Shown: positions 8,909-16,176 of the stretch, one piece after another
How the letters are laid out: each line of letters opens with the position of its first letter
How positions within the stretch are numbered: position 1 is the first letter of the stretch
NCBI GenBank assembly: GCA_002083655.1
Contig: MSXR01000003.1
Location: 62,001-126,000 of the forward strand
From: Proteobacteria bacterium ST_bin14
Lineage (GTDB): Bacteria > Pseudomonadota > Alphaproteobacteria > Sphingomonadales > Sphingomonadaceae
Direction of reading: 5' to 3'
DNA length: 64,000 nt
Made by a program: the position numbers and the translations under genes
The notes under the pieces: generated by a model
Database searches by the model: none
Seen by the model: the letters and a program-made list of their open reading frames with translations, nothing else
What the model was told of the DNA's origin: nothing

Positions 8909-8987
8909 AGTTATCCCGTTCAACCAAGGACAGCTTTGGTGTGTGGCGGAACAAGAGGCTCGGAATTCGATTGGAATTGGTGCGCTT
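8909..8987 (+). repeat. Dispersed element, copy B, internally deleted and truncated
   Basis: The left terminal repeat AGTTATCCCGTTCAACCAAG... at 8909-8930 and the next 12 bases match copy C. The central double palindrome is missing, after which the sequence resumes with the GGAACAAGAGGCTCGGAATTCG part and stops at GCGCTT, just before the expected right terminal repeat. It is therefore a decayed 79-bp remnant. It occupies the gap between the convergent ends of the LpoA-like gene and hemW. Confidence 0.8.
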
Positions 8988-9013
8988 AATGAACAGGCCT
9001 CAATAACTCCCCA

Positions 9014-10159
9014 TCACCCAATCAGGGCAGCGATCACCGCGTTCAGCACCGGCATCCCGGCGTCTGTCGCGCGCAGGCGGTGGCCCTCGCATATGATCAA
9101 CCCCTCCGCCTCCAGCAGCGTTGCAGCGCGCGCATCGACCACGCCGTCCACCTTGCGCCCGCCCAGCGCCGCGACCCGCGCAAGATCAACCCCCTCGCGT
9201 AGCCGTAATCCCATCAGCATCGCCTCGGTCAGCCGCATATCGGGGGCAAGCGGGGTTTCGCTTTCCGCCCCATGGCCGTTGCGGGCCAGCGCGCTTATCC
9301 AGTTTTCGGGCTTTTTGTGGCGCACCGTCGCCACGCCGCTGCGTCGGCCATGCGCACCGGGGCCGATGCCGACATAATCGGTGTAGCGCCAATAGGTCAG
9401 GTTATGGCGGCTTTCGCAGCCGGGCCGGGCGTGGTTGGATATTTCATACGCTGGCATCCCCGCCGCCGCCGTCATCGCGCGTGTTGCCTCAAATAAATCA
9501 GCACCCGCATCAGCATGCGGAATGTGCAAGCGCCCCGCGGCGGCATCCGTGGCAAAGCGCGTCCCCGCCTCAATCGTCAACTGGTACAGCGACAGATGTT
9601 CGGTGCCAAAGCTGATCGCGCGCGCCAGTTCGGCCTCCCACGCGGCCACTAATTGGTCCGGCCGGGCATAGATCAGGTCAAAACTCACCCGCGCGAAATG
9701 GGCCTGCGCGGTGTCCAGCGCGGCCAAGCCCTCCGCCACGTCATGCGCCCGGCCCAGAAAGTGCAAAGCGGCATCGTCCAGCGCCTGCAGCCCCAGCGAC
9801 ACCCGGTTGACCCCGGCGACGGCCAGATCGCCAAAACGCGCTGCCTCCACCGATGACGGGTTGGCCTCCAGCGTAATTTCAATCCCCGGCGCAAATCCCC
9901 ATGCCTGTTCCGCCGCTGCAATGATCGCAGCGACAGTGGCAGGTGGCATCAGGGAGGGCGTACCCCCGCCAAAAAAGATCGACCCCAGCGGCGCGCCCTG
10001 GCTCAGCCCAGCCTCATAGGCCAAATCGGCCAGCAACGCCGCCCGCCATGCCTCTTGATCAACCGTATCGCGGACATGGCTGTTGAAATCGCAATAGGGG
10101 CATTTCGAAACGCAAAACGGCCAGTGGACGTACAGGGCGAGGGCGGTGGCGCTGCTCAA
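9014..10159 (-). CDS. hemW: HemW-type radical SAM protein
   Basis: HemW is a radical SAM protein related to coproporphyrinogen III dehydrogenase (HemN) but thought to act as a heme chaperone. The 381-residue product has the cluster-binding CxxxCxxC at C16, C20 and C23 (CVSKCPYC), FFGGGTPSLM near residue 62, EANPSS and GVNRVSLGLQALDD, all family hallmarks. The C-terminal HemN domain includes YEISNHARPG and NLTYWRYTDYVGIGPGAHGR. The cysteine that follows the third cluster ligand in true HemN is replaced by DF, which fits HemW. The start is TTG 10159, overlapping the rdgB stop as TTGA. Confidence 0.95.
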   Translation of the reverse strand: MSSATALALYVHWPFCVSKCPYCDFNSHVRDTVDQEAWRAALLADLAYEAGLSQGAPLGSIFFGGGTPSLMPPATVAAIIAAAEQAWGFAPGIEITLEANPSSVEAARFGDLAVAGVNRVSLGLQALDDAALHFLGRAHDVAEGLAALDTAQAHFARVSFDLIYARPDQLVAAWEAELARAISFGTEHLSLYQLTIEAGTRFATDAAAGRLHIPHADAGADLFEATRAMTAAAGMPAYEISNHARPGCESRHNLTYWRYTDYVGIGPGAHGRRSGVATVRHKKPENWISALARNGHGAESETPLAPDMRLTEAMLMGLRLREGVDLARVAALGGRKVDGVVDARAATLLEAEGLIICEGHRLRATDAGMPVLNAVIAALIG

Positions 10160-10791
10160 AAAACCGCCGCGACCAATTTTGCAAATGCCCGTGCGCGGTG
10201 GTTGCTCGCCTGTTTTTCGTCGAACGACATTTCGGCAAAGGTCCGCGTTTCGCCCAGCGGGACAAATACGGGATCATAGCCAAAGCCCATCTCGCCGCGC
10301 GGGGGCCACACCATCGTTCCGTCAATCCGCCCTTCGAACCATTCGACATGGCCGTCGGGCCAGGCGAGCGCGAGGGTGCTGACGAAGTGCGCAGCGCGGC
10401 TGGCATCCGGGCCAAGCGCGGTGAGTTTATCCTCCACCTTGCCCATCGCCATCATCCAGTCGCGGGTGCCATCAGCGGTTTCGGCCCAGTTGGCGGTGTA
10501 AACGCCAGGATCGCCGCCAAGCGCATCCACGCACAGCCCGCTATCATCGGCTAACGCTGGCAGACCCGATAGATCAGCAGCGGACATTGCCTTCAGCTCG
10601 GCATTGGCCATGAAGGTGGTGCCGGTTTCCTCTGGCTCGGGCAGGTCGAGTTCGGCGGCGGACACGGTTTCGATGCCATAGCTGCTGAGCAGATCGGCAA
10701 TCTCGCGCACCTTGCCCGCATTATGCGTGGCGATGACGAGCTTGCCCGTCTGCAGCTTGCGAATCGCCTGTGGCGGCACCGGGTCAGTCAC
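10156..10791 (-). CDS. rdgB: XTP/dITP pyrophosphatase RdgB
   Basis: RdgB hydrolyses non-canonical purine nucleoside triphosphates such as dITP and XTP to keep them out of DNA. The 211-residue product shows the family motifs KLVIATHNAGKVREIADLL (residues about 17-35), ETGTTFMANAELKA, PALADDSGLCVDALGG with the catalytic aspartate, and GEMGFGYDPVFVP near 165. It starts with GTG at 10791, overlapping the rph stop by four bases (GTGA), and is followed by hemW through a TTGA overlap. The rph-rdgB-hemW order is widely conserved in alphaproteobacteria. Confidence 0.96.
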   Translation of the reverse strand: MTDPVPPQAIRKLQTGKLVIATHNAGKVREIADLLSSYGIETVSAAELDLPEPEETGTTFMANAELKAMSAADLSGLPALADDSGLCVDALGGDPGVYTANWAETADGTRDWMMAMGKVEDKLTALGPDASRAAHFVSTLALAWPDGHVEWFEGRIDGTMVWPPRGEMGFGYDPVFVPLGETRTFAEMSFDEKQASNHRARAFAKLVAAVF

Positions 10792-11504
10792 CGACCGACA
10801 GCCTTTGCCTGTGCCGCGAAAATATCAGTGCAGCCGATGCGGGCGAGGCGGAGCAGGCGGAGCAGGCCTTCTTCGTCATAGGTTGCGCCCTCTGCGGTTG
10901 CCTGCGCCTCGGCAATGTTGCCGTTTTCCAGCAGCACGAAATTGGCGTCGGCGTCGGCGTTTGAATCCTCGTCATAATCCAGGTCGAGAACGGGCGTGCC
11001 CTGATAAATCCCGCAGCTGATTGCCGCGACCTTTTGGCTGAGCGGATCGGCGGTCAGCTTGCCGCTGGCCATCAGACCATCAATCGCGAGTCGCAGCGCA
11101 ACCCATGCGCCGGAGATGGACGCGGTGCGCGTACCGCCATCGGCCTGGATAACGTCGCAATCGAGCACGATCTGGCGCTCGCCGAGCAGCTTCATATCGG
11201 TGACAGAGCGGAGCGAGCGGCCGATGAGCCGCTGAATTTCCTGCGTGCGGCCCGATTGCTTGCCCTTGGCCGCTTCCCGGTTGCCGCGGGTGTGGGTGGC
11301 GCGGGGCAGCATGCCATATTCCGCCGTCACCCAGCCTTCGCCTTTGCCGCGCAGGAAAGGCGGCACTTTTTCTTCGACGCTGGCGGTGACGAGCACCTTG
11401 GTGTCACCGAAACCGATCAGCACCGATCCTTCGGCGTGCTTGGTGAAACGTGGTTCGATGCTGATCGTGCGCATCTGATCGGGGGCGCGGCCTGATGGGC
11501 GCAT
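10788..11504 (-). CDS. rph: Ribonuclease PH
   Basis: RNase PH is a phosphorolytic 3'-5' exoribonuclease that trims tRNA precursors. The 238-residue product is of standard length and begins MRPSGRAPDQMRTISIEPRF. Further family markers are GSVLIGFGDTKVLVTASVEE, RTQEIQRLIGRSLR with conserved arginines near residue 90, and DCDVIQADGGTRTASISGA near 120 in the phosphate-binding region. It is the first gene of the rph-rdgB-hemW operon and is divergent from hrcA. Confidence 0.97.
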   Translation of the reverse strand: MRPSGRAPDQMRTISIEPRFTKHAEGSVLIGFGDTKVLVTASVEEKVPPFLRGKGEGWVTAEYGMLPRATHTRGNREAAKGKQSGRTQEIQRLIGRSLRSVTDMKLLGERQIVLDCDVIQADGGTRTASISGAWVALRLAIDGLMASGKLTADPLSQKVAAISCGIYQGTPVLDLDYDEDSNADADANFVLLENGNIAEAQATAEGATYDEEGLLRLLRLARIGCTDIFAAQAKAVGR

Positions 11505-11579
11505 GGGGTGTTCTCCTGGAAATGGTTTGGGTGTGCCTTAAAGGATCGGGGGGTCGGTGCAACCGGGGGAGATGGGGTT

Positions 11580-11647
11580 CACGCGGAGGCGCGCAGATGA
11601 AGGGCGAACACCCTTATTTCGGTTCCGTGTGTCCGCGCCGCCGCGTG
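11580..11647. repeat. 14-bp inverted repeat in the rph/hrcA control region
   Basis: CACGCGGAGGCGCG at 11580-11593 is mirrored by CGCGCCGCCGCGTG at 11634-11647 with one mismatch, separated by 40 bases. The pair lies in the 215-bp divergent promoter region. It could be a large stem-loop of the repetitive kind or a pair of protein-binding half sites; I cannot tell which. Confidence 0.55.
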
Positions 11648-11682
11648 GCGCCAATCTCGCTCACCGTCGTGTGAACCATATC

Positions 11683-11712
11683 CTTGCCGCCGCACCGCCA
11701 AAGCCATAGCTA
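11683..11712 (+). promoter_or_regulatory. Possible heat-shock type promoter of hrcA-grpE
   Basis: CTTG at 11683-11686 is followed at promoter spacing by CCATAGCTA ending at 11712. This resembles the alphaproteobacterial RpoH pattern (CTTG, about 17 bases, CYTATNT) but matches the -10 part imperfectly; it also reads as a sigma-70 pair TTGCCG-N17-TAGCTA. Either way transcription would begin close to the ATG at 11720, giving little or no leader. No CIRCE inverted repeat was found here. Confidence 0.35.
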
Positions 11713-11719
11713 TGTGGGC

Positions 11720-12760
11720 ATGAACGCACCCATCCTTGAATTGAACGACCGTGCCCGCGACGTTTTTCGGTCGGTCGTGGAAAGCTATATCGATTCAGGC
11801 TCGCCCATCGGGTCGCGCACCATTTCCAAGCTGGCGGGCATAAACCTGTCGCCCGCGTCGATCCGCAATGTGATGCAGGATCTGGAGGAGCTTGGCCTGC
11901 TGGCGGCACCGCATACTAGCGCCGGGCGGATGCCGACCGATATCGGCCTGCGCTTGTTCGTTGACGGCATGATGCAGGCCATGGCCCCCAGCGCAGAGGA
12001 GCGCGCCGCGATTGAGGCGCGCATTACGCATGCCGGCCCGGTGGAGGAGGCGATTGCCGCCACCACCGCTGCGCTATCTGGCTTGTCCGCCTGTGCCGGG
12101 CTGGTGTTTGTGCCTAAGCGCGAACTGGTGCTGCGGCAGGTTGGCTTTGTGCCGCTGTCGGCCAATCAGGCGCTGGCGGTGCTGGTGGCAGAGGATGGAT
12201 CGGTGGAAAACCGCGTCGTTGATCTGCCCCCCGGCGTTACCGCACCATCGCTGATCGAGGCGGGGAATTATATGAGCGCGATGCTCGCCGGGCTGACGCT
12301 GAGCGAGGCGCGCGCCAAGGTGGAGCGCGAAATCGCTGCTGAACGCGCGGCGCTGGACGGGGCGGCGCGCGCGCTGGTGGAGCAGGGCCTTGTCGTCTGG
12401 AGCGAGGATAGCGGTCGCCGCCCGGTGCTGATCGTGCGCGGGCAGGGCCGGTTGATCGATGCCGCCGCCGCCGCTGATCTGGATCGCATCCGCGATTTGC
12501 TTGATGACCTTGAAGGCAAGCAAGAGATTGCCCAACTACTCGATAGCGCGCGGGAAGGTGATGCGACGCGGATCTTTATCGGGGCGGAAAACAAGCTGTT
12601 CGCGCTGTCTGGATCTTCTGTCATCGCTCGGCCGTTTAGCGGGCCAGACGGGCGCGTGGTGGGCGTGGTGGGCGTGATTGGCCCGACACGGTTGAACTAT
12701 GCGCGCGTTGTGCCAATGGTTGATTTTACGGCCACGACACTGGCCCGGCTGATGTCGTGA
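11720..12760 (+). CDS. hrcA: Heat-inducible transcription repressor HrcA
   Basis: HrcA represses chaperone genes by binding CIRCE operators and is itself folded by GroEL. From ATG 11720 the product has 346 residues. The N-terminal winged-helix domain includes RDVFRSVVESYIDSGSPIGSRTI and LSPASIRNVMQDLEELGLL with HTSAGRMPTD (about residues 10-70), the family's most conserved part. The C-terminal domain ends with VGVVGVIGPTRLNYARVVPMVDF. An upstream TTG at 11684 is open but would add residues absent from homologues. grpE follows after 27 bp. A CIRCE target is not seen anywhere in this window, so its operator (normally at groESL) must be elsewhere. Confidence 0.96.
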   Translation: MNAPILELNDRARDVFRSVVESYIDSGSPIGSRTISKLAGINLSPASIRNVMQDLEELGLLAAPHTSAGRMPTDIGLRLFVDGMMQAMAPSAEERAAIEARITHAGPVEEAIAATTAALSGLSACAGLVFVPKRELVLRQVGFVPLSANQALAVLVAEDGSVENRVVDLPPGVTAPSLIEAGNYMSAMLAGLTLSEARAKVEREIAAERAALDGAARALVEQGLVVWSEDSGRRPVLIVRGQGRLIDAAAAADLDRIRDLLDDLEGKQEIAQLLDSAREGDATRIFIGAENKLFALSGSSVIARPFSGPDGRVVGVVGVIGPTRLNYARVVPMVDFTATTLARLMS

Positions 12761-12787
12761 CAAAGAACGGGACAAGACGGAAACGTG

Positions 12788-13348
12788 ATGACGCAGGAAG
12801 ATAATATCGAATCGCCCGAAACCGCGACAGAAGCACGTGATGAGGCACCCGCGCTTGATCTGGGCGAAGCCGAGCTGCTGGCAGCGCGCATTGCGGTGCT
12901 GGAGGGTGAACTGGCCGACGCAAAGGCAGCGGTCCTCTATGCCCATGCAGAGGCGCAGAATGTGCGCCGCCGCAGCGAAAAGGAAGCGATTGACGCGCGC
13001 GCCTATGCCGTAACGGCGTTTGCGCGCGACATCCTGTCAGTGGCGGACAATCTTTCCCGCGCGCTTTCGGCCATGCCGGATGATCTGCGCGCGGATGAAA
13101 AGATGAAGGGTCTGGTCGGCGGGCTGGAGGCCACCGGGCGTGAACTCGACGCCATCTTTACGCGCAACGGCATCACCAAAATCGCCGCGCTGGGCGAAAT
13201 GCTAGACCCCAATCGCCACCAGGCGATGCTGGAAATGCCCGGCAACGAAGAACCCGGTACAATCGTGCAGGAAATGCAGGCAGGGTACATGATCCGCGAC
13301 CGTCTGCTGCGGCCCGCACTAGTGGCGGTGGCAAAAAAACCGGAATAG
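12788..13348 (+). CDS. grpE: Nucleotide exchange factor GrpE
   Basis: GrpE releases ADP from DnaK and so resets the chaperone cycle; its partners DnaK and DnaJ are encoded at 55.6-58.7 kb. The 186-residue product has an acidic, disordered N-terminus, a long coiled coil (about residues 30-90, ELLAARIAVLEGELADAKAAVL, then AEAQNVRRRSEKE) and the beta-rich head with GMLDPNRHQAMLEMP-like and GTIVQEMQAGYMIRDRLLRPALVAVAK motifs. A GTG lies immediately before the ATG at 12788; the ATG is preferred. It is co-directional with hrcA, in the common hrcA-grpE order. Confidence 0.96.
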   Translation: MTQEDNIESPETATEARDEAPALDLGEAELLAARIAVLEGELADAKAAVLYAHAEAQNVRRRSEKEAIDARAYAVTAFARDILSVADNLSRALSAMPDDLRADEKMKGLVGGLEATGRELDAIFTRNGITKIAALGEMLDPNRHQAMLEMPGNEEPGTIVQEMQAGYMIRDRLLRPALVAVAKKPE

Positions 13349-13378
13349 GTCGGCCCGGGTGATCAGGGTGGCGTTTTC

Positions 13379-13933
13379 ATGTCGTTAAGGCCGGAATTCG
13401 AAGCTGCCCTGCGCCTGTTTGCGCAAATCAGCCGCGCTGTCGTCGCACAGGGATATCCAGCACCTATCCTGGTTGGTGGCGGGGCGGTCGAGTTGTTCTC
13501 CGTAAGCGCTGTAATGACTGGAGATTTCGACATCTCGGTTGCGCGGCAGGATGTGTTTGAAAAAGTGGTGGTCGGCCTGGGGTTCGTAAGGCCTTCAGGT
13601 CCCGGTATCATTACACGCGGGTGGGTTCACCCCGAACTTAAACTGGGTTTTGAAGTCGTGTCGTCAAATTTGCTCGACGGTCTGGCGGACCATGATCGGG
13701 TGGTGCTCATTGATCTGGATGACGACGGCGTTGCCGCCGTGATTTCTGTGGAAGACCTCATTGCCGATCGAATGGGGCAGTTTGCGTCGGGCGCCGCCCC
13801 CGAAATGCGCGCGCAGGCGCGGCAATTGCTGCTTCTTCACAACAATGTTGATCGCGTCTATCTGGAACGCCGGATAAGAGAAGAAACGGGAAGCCAATAT
13901 GGCATCGACGATATCAACGCCCGTTCCGCTTAA
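13379..13933 (+). CDS. Nucleotidyltransferase-like protein, possible toxin of a two-gene module
   Basis: This 184-residue protein carries the polymerase-beta type nucleotidyltransferase signature: LVGGGAVELF at about residues 30-40, then MTGDFDIS with the paired metal-binding aspartates near 49-51. Downstream is VEDLIADRMGQFASG near residue 125, followed by a helical C-terminus, an arrangement seen in DUF6036-type and AbiEii-like nucleotidyltransferases. It lies 30 bp after grpE and overlaps the next small gene by 35 bp in another frame. That overlap is typical of toxin-antitoxin pairs, but no activity can be read from sequence. It has no HEPN partner, so it is not a classical MNT-HEPN pair. 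Confidence 0.7.
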   Translation: MSLRPEFEAALRLFAQISRAVVAQGYPAPILVGGGAVELFSVSAVMTGDFDISVARQDVFEKVVVGLGFVRPSGPGIITRGWVHPELKLGFEVVSSNLLDGLADHDRVVLIDLDDDGVAAVISVEDLIADRMGQFASGAAPEMRAQARQLLLLHNNVDRVYLERRIREETGSQYGIDDINARSA

Positions 13934-14069
13934 CGAATTCGTTCGCCGGATAGAGCAGCGCAAGGCTGAAATGAGGATCATCGATTTGCCCCGCAATGCA
14001 GGCAACCGCCGCACCGCGAGCAAAGCTGCACTGCTGAAGGCAATCGACGACGTTGGCGGTAAGTGGTGA
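13899..14069 (+). CDS. 56-residue basic protein overlapping the nucleotidyltransferase gene
   Basis: This small frame runs from ATG 13899 to TGA 14069 (MASTISTPVPLNEFVRRIEQ... to ...DDVGGKW). A GGGAAG ribosome site lies six bases before the start. It overlaps the end of the nucleotidyltransferase gene by 35 bp and its own stop overlaps the GTG start of threonine synthase (GTGA). The protein is predicted helical and basic, with 11 Arg/Lys residues. Position, size and overlap suggest an antitoxin or accessory subunit of the upstream protein. I do not recognise a family. Confidence 0.6.
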   Translation: MASTISTPVPLNEFVRRIEQRKAEMRIIDLPRNAGNRRTASKAALLKAIDDVGGKW

Positions 14070-15289
14070 ACCCCAACCTCACCGCTGATCGCCCGACGTT
14101 TGTCACGCATCTGGAATGTTCGATGACTGGGGAATGCTACGCAGCGGATCAGCTCCACGGCCTGTCGCGCGTTGGGCGGCCTTTGCTGGTGCGCTATGAT
14201 CTGGCAGCTATTCGCGCGGCGATCCCGCGCGCGCTGATCGACGCGCGGCCGACCGATATGTGGCGGTGGCGCGAATTGCTGCCGGTGCGGCACACCGCCA
14301 ATGTCGTCAGCCTGGGCGAGATTGAAACGCCGCTGGTGCCGGTGCCCGCGTCAGGCGGTGCGAACACCTGGGTAAAGGATGAAGGGCGGCTGCCGACCGG
14401 ATCGTTCAAGGCGCGCGGGCTGGTGATGGCGGTCAGCATGGCCAAGGAACTGGGCGTTACGCGGATCGCAATGCCCACCAACGGCAATGCCGGGGCCGCC
14501 CTTGCTGCCTATGCCAGCCGCTGCGGAATTGAGACGATCGTTTTCTGCCCCGATGACACGCCAGAGATCAACGTGCGTGAAATCGCGCTGCAGGGCGCGC
14601 GCGTGTACCGCGTTAACGGTCTGATCGATGATTGCGGGGCGATTGTGGGCAAGGGCGCGGCGCAAGGGCGCTGGTTCGATTTCTCCACGCTGAAAGAACC
14701 TTACCGGATTGAGGGCAAGAAGACGATGGGGCTGGAGCTGGCCGCACAGTTCGGCTGGACGCTGCCCGATGCGATTTTCTATCCCACCGGCGGCGGCACG
14801 GGGCTGATCGGCATGTGGAAGGCATTTGATGAGCTGGAAAAGCTCGGCTGGATCGGCCCGAAACGCCCCAAGATGTTCGCGGTGCAAGCCAGCGGCTGCG
14901 CGCCGATCGTGAAGGCGTTTGACGACGGCGTCGAGCATGCCGAGCGCTGGGAGGGTGCCCATACGATCGCCAGCGGCATCCGCGTGCCGCGCGCGGTGGG
15001 CGATTTCCTCATCCTGCGGGCGGTGCGTGAAAGCGGCGGCATCGCGATGGCGGTGGATGATGATGTGATTGAAGAGGCGGTTGCCTTCTGCGCGCGTGAG
15101 GACGGGTTGCTGCTCTGCCCCGAAGGCGGGGCGACGCTGGCGGCATACCGGCTGGCGCTGCAGCGCGGGCTGGTGAGCAGCGATGACAAGGTGGTGCTGT
15201 TCAACTGCGCAACTGGGCTGAAATACCCAATGGCGGCAGCAGAAGACGCTATCGACAAGGATGGCGAGATTGATTTCGACGCGCTGTAA
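14066..15289 (+). CDS. thrC: Threonine synthase (PLP-dependent, fold type II)
   Basis: Threonine synthase converts O-phosphohomoserine to threonine. The product is about 407 residues, the length of the shorter bacterial/archaeal class rather than the E. coli one. Motifs are THLECSMTGECYAADQLHGLSRVGRPLLVRYD (N-terminal segment of this class), LPTGSFKARGL with the Schiff-base lysine near residue 110, MPTNGNAGAALAAYASR, and YPTGGGTGLIGMWKAF, which binds the PLP phosphate. The start is taken as GTG 14066, which overlaps the preceding small gene by four bases; another GTG is at 14063. Coupling to the nucleotidyltransferase pair is unusual. Confidence 0.9.
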   Translation: MNPNLTADRPTFVTHLECSMTGECYAADQLHGLSRVGRPLLVRYDLAAIRAAIPRALIDARPTDMWRWRELLPVRHTANVVSLGEIETPLVPVPASGGANTWVKDEGRLPTGSFKARGLVMAVSMAKELGVTRIAMPTNGNAGAALAAYASRCGIETIVFCPDDTPEINVREIALQGARVYRVNGLIDDCGAIVGKGAAQGRWFDFSTLKEPYRIEGKKTMGLELAAQFGWTLPDAIFYPTGGGTGLIGMWKAFDELEKLGWIGPKRPKMFAVQASGCAPIVKAFDDGVEHAERWEGAHTIASGIRVPRAVGDFLILRAVRESGGIAMAVDDDVIEEAVAFCAREDGLLLCPEGGATLAAYRLALQRGLVSSDDKVVLFNCATGLKYPMAAAEDAIDKDGEIDFDAL

Positions 15290-15355
15290 GGGCCGGGCGG
15301 CGAACGGCTAGGGCGGGCGCCGGATTGGTGTTTTTGACGGCGCGTTTTGCACGCG

Positions 15356-15808
15356 TCAGCCCAACCGCTTCATCTTCACCAAAGCGGTATCAAGCGCTTG
15401 CAGGAACCGCGATCGATCTGTCTTGCCGAACGGGGCGGGGCCGCCGATCACGTCGCCGCCTGCGCGCAAATCGGCCATGATCGCGCGGGTGGCGATGGCG
15501 CTGCCGATGGAGCTGGTGGTGAAAGGCTTGCCGGTGGACGAGATCACCACGGCCCCTGCCTTCAGGCAGCGATCCGCCAGCAGGATATCGGCGGTTATCA
15601 CAATCGACCGCGGATTGGCGCGTTCGGCGATCCAGTCATCAGCGGCGTCGAAGCCGTCGCTCACCACCACGCGCTCCACCATTGGCCCCACCGGCACGCG
15701 AAACGCGCTGTTGGCAACGATCGAAACAGGCACCGCGTGCCGTTCAGCGACGCGGTAGATTTCGTCCTTCACCGGGCAGGCATCAGCATCGACCAGGATG
15801 CGGATCAT
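15356..15808 (-). CDS. YaiI/YqxD family (UPF0178) protein
   Basis: The 150-residue product matches the UPF0178 family, PIN-like proteins of unknown function. Its motifs are MIRILVDADACPVKDEIYRVAERH at the N-terminus, VVSDGFDAADDWIAERA, SIVITADILLADRCLKAGA, and GGPAPFGKTDRSRFLQALD near the end. The aspartates at the N-terminus and in VITADILLA would form the PIN-type metal site. The correct start is ATG 15808. It lies in the first of three tandem 14-bp repeats, each of which supplies an ATGATCCG, so the start region has been triplicated; the outer copies are out of frame or reach a stop. Confidence 0.92.
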   Translation of the reverse strand: MIRILVDADACPVKDEIYRVAERHAVPVSIVANSAFRVPVGPMVERVVVSDGFDAADDWIAERANPRSIVITADILLADRCLKAGAVVISSTGKPFTTSSIGSAIATRAIMADLRAGGDVIGGPAPFGKTDRSRFLQALDTALVKMKRLG

Positions 15809-15842
15809 GGGATACGGATCATGGGACACGGATCATGGGATA
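15801..15842. repeat. Three tandem 14-bp repeats at the yaiI-like start codon
   Basis: The unit CGGATCATGGGATA occurs at 15801-15814, 15815-15828 (with one change, ...GGGACA) and 15829-15842. On the coding strand each unit carries ATGATCCG. The unit nearest the gene provides the real start. Translation from the outermost ATG would read five codons and then hit TGA. Because the period is 14, copy-number change shifts the upstream frame. Confidence 0.9.
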
Positions 15843-15883
15843 CGTACGGTGGTGATAGTCATGCGCCTATCCTGCCATTTTCT

Positions 15884-15908
15884 CGTCACCCCGGGCTTGA
15901 CCCGGGGT
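15884..15908. repeat. Short perfect palindrome, REP type
   Basis: ACCCCGGG at 15888-15895 pairs perfectly with CCCGGGGT at 15901-15908 across a five-base loop, preceded by CGTC. This CGTCACCCCGG... palindrome is a repeat type common between alphaproteobacterial genes. Related arms occur at 46324-46405. Confidence 0.65.
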
Positions 15909-15958
15909 CCCGCTCCTTACTGCCACTGTCGAGCAGCGCGCCCCCGAATCAAGTCGGT

Positions 15959-16099
15959 AGCTATTCCGTTCAACCAAGGACAGCTTTGGTGTTCTCCCGC
16001 GAAGGCGGGAGTCCAGTCTGGGCCCCCGCCTTCGCGGGGGAACAAGAGACTTGGAATTCGGTCGGAATTGATGCGCTTCCTTGGCCGAAGGGGATAACT
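15959..16099 (+). repeat. Dispersed inverted-terminal-repeat element, copy C (141 bp)
   Basis: Terminal repeats AGCTATTCCGTTCAACCAAG... (15959-15980) and ...CCGAAGGGGATAACT (16078-16099) enclose CAGCTTTGGTGTTC, two opposed CCCGCGAAGGCGGG modules separated by AGTCCAGTCTGGG, and AACAAGAGACTTGGAATTCGG. Total length is identical to copy A (4442-4582), which is in the opposite orientation. There is no reading frame of note. It lies in the 368-bp gap between the yaiI-like gene and the helicase, which otherwise holds only the short palindrome and the tandem repeats. Confidence 0.85.
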
Positions 16100-16176
16100 G
16101 CCGATCAAGTCCGTGGTGACGCAGAGCAGCGGGCGCGAATGGGAAGGGGGTGGTGCGCAGGATCGGAGCGTGCCGC

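Noticed and set aside
11505..11719. Search for a CIRCE operator at hrcA and at dnaK
   Set aside because: No TTAGCACTC-N9-GAGTGCTAA-like pair was found in either control region.
15801..15842. Tandem repeats considered as a CRISPR remnant
   Set aside because: The repeats are contiguous 14-bp units without spacers.
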